This document shows, piece by piece, positions 32,146 to 32,296 of a DNA stretch of 32,296 nt. Both the position numbers and the translations under genes were made by a program. The stretch lies in contig JAEWKR010000006.1 of the NCBI GenBank assembly GCA_023457715.1, forward strand, positions 1-32,296, in the 5' to 3' direction. How positions within the stretch are numbered: position 1 is the first letter of the stretch; each line of letters begins with the position of its first letter. The notes beneath the pieces were generated by a model. It was not told the DNA's origin and did no database searches. It saw only the letters and a program-made list of their open reading frames with translations. The stretch comes from Verrucomicrobiota bacterium (lineage in GTDB: Bacteria > Verrucomicrobiota > Verrucomicrobiia > Opitutales > Opitutaceae).

Positions 32146-32296
32146 AGGTCCAAGCCTCCTACTTTTTGCAGTGCTATCCCTGCATTTCGTGTTTTTTCAG
32201 CACGATTTGTTTTTGGGCTCCTCCCAATCCTCTCAACCACAGATGAACACCGATGGACTCAGATTTGGAAAAAGACCGGCCTGGATCCGTGTCCAT

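Overview
The window is high-GC bacterial chromosome with no tRNA, rRNA, CRISPR array, phage gene or transposase that I can see. Gene content points to the Verrucomicrobia, probably an Opitutaceae-like bacterium. The evidence is an Oar-type TonB-dependent receptor with a carboxypeptidase-regulatory-like domain, an acidobacterial-type 'orphan' duplicated permease, a chlamydia-like class I ribonucleotide reductase (PVC superphylum flavour), a shortage of Shine-Dalgarno sequences, and intergenic spaces full of short repeats. The lineage is an inference from family resemblance, not a database result.

Layout. 1-633: end of a membrane-anchored protein with a decayed Mrr-like nuclease domain. 696-1814: an AlkX/YcaQ-type DNA glycosylase. 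2163-2906 (-): an ECF sigma factor, divergent from 3283-6504 (+), a TonB-dependent receptor closed by a strong terminator. 6689-15272: four paralogous membrane proteins, each with a GT-C/TMTC-like N-terminal membrane domain and C-terminal TPR repeats. One is on + and three are on -, the three being joined by two 4-nt ATGA start/stop overlaps. 15763-20367: nrdB and nrdA, where NrdB has Leu at the position of the radical tyrosine, so it looks like a class Ic-type Mn/Fe enzyme. 20393-21163: two small divergent helical proteins. 21278-22156: a PPK2 polyphosphate kinase. 22193-24479 (-): two secreted alpha/beta hydrolases, the second with an Asp nucleophile motif. 24595-31241 (-): ADOP-type permease, ruvB, murA and an Arg/Gly-rich disordered protein. 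31614-31985: a dimeric-type dUTPase.

The most unusual signal lies between the genes. At least seven intergenic loci carry degenerate tandem repeats with a strict 7-nt period but a different heptamer at each place (ATCGAAC, CAGACCC, GCAGGAT, CCCAAAA, TTTATGA, CTCAGAG-like, GCGATAG). Two more loci have a 6-nt period (GAAAGG, AGTGAA/TTTCAC). Several are arranged as mirrored arms of a dyad. Added to these are REP/REPIN-like long inverted repeats (23427-23502 with a second diverged copy at 31444-31514, a perfect 26-bp pair at 15344-15454, 32083-32145, 1965-2020). Some repeat-like hairpins sit inside the coding sequence of two of the TPR paralogs, in the equivalent extramembrane loop.

Functional themes are nucleotide supply and DNA maintenance (NrdAB, dUTPase, RuvB, AlkX), envelope (MurA, TonB receptor, permease, GT-C/TPR proteins) and phosphate/energy storage (PPK2). 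Apart from nrdBA and the three-gene TPR operon, the neighbours look like independent transcription units.
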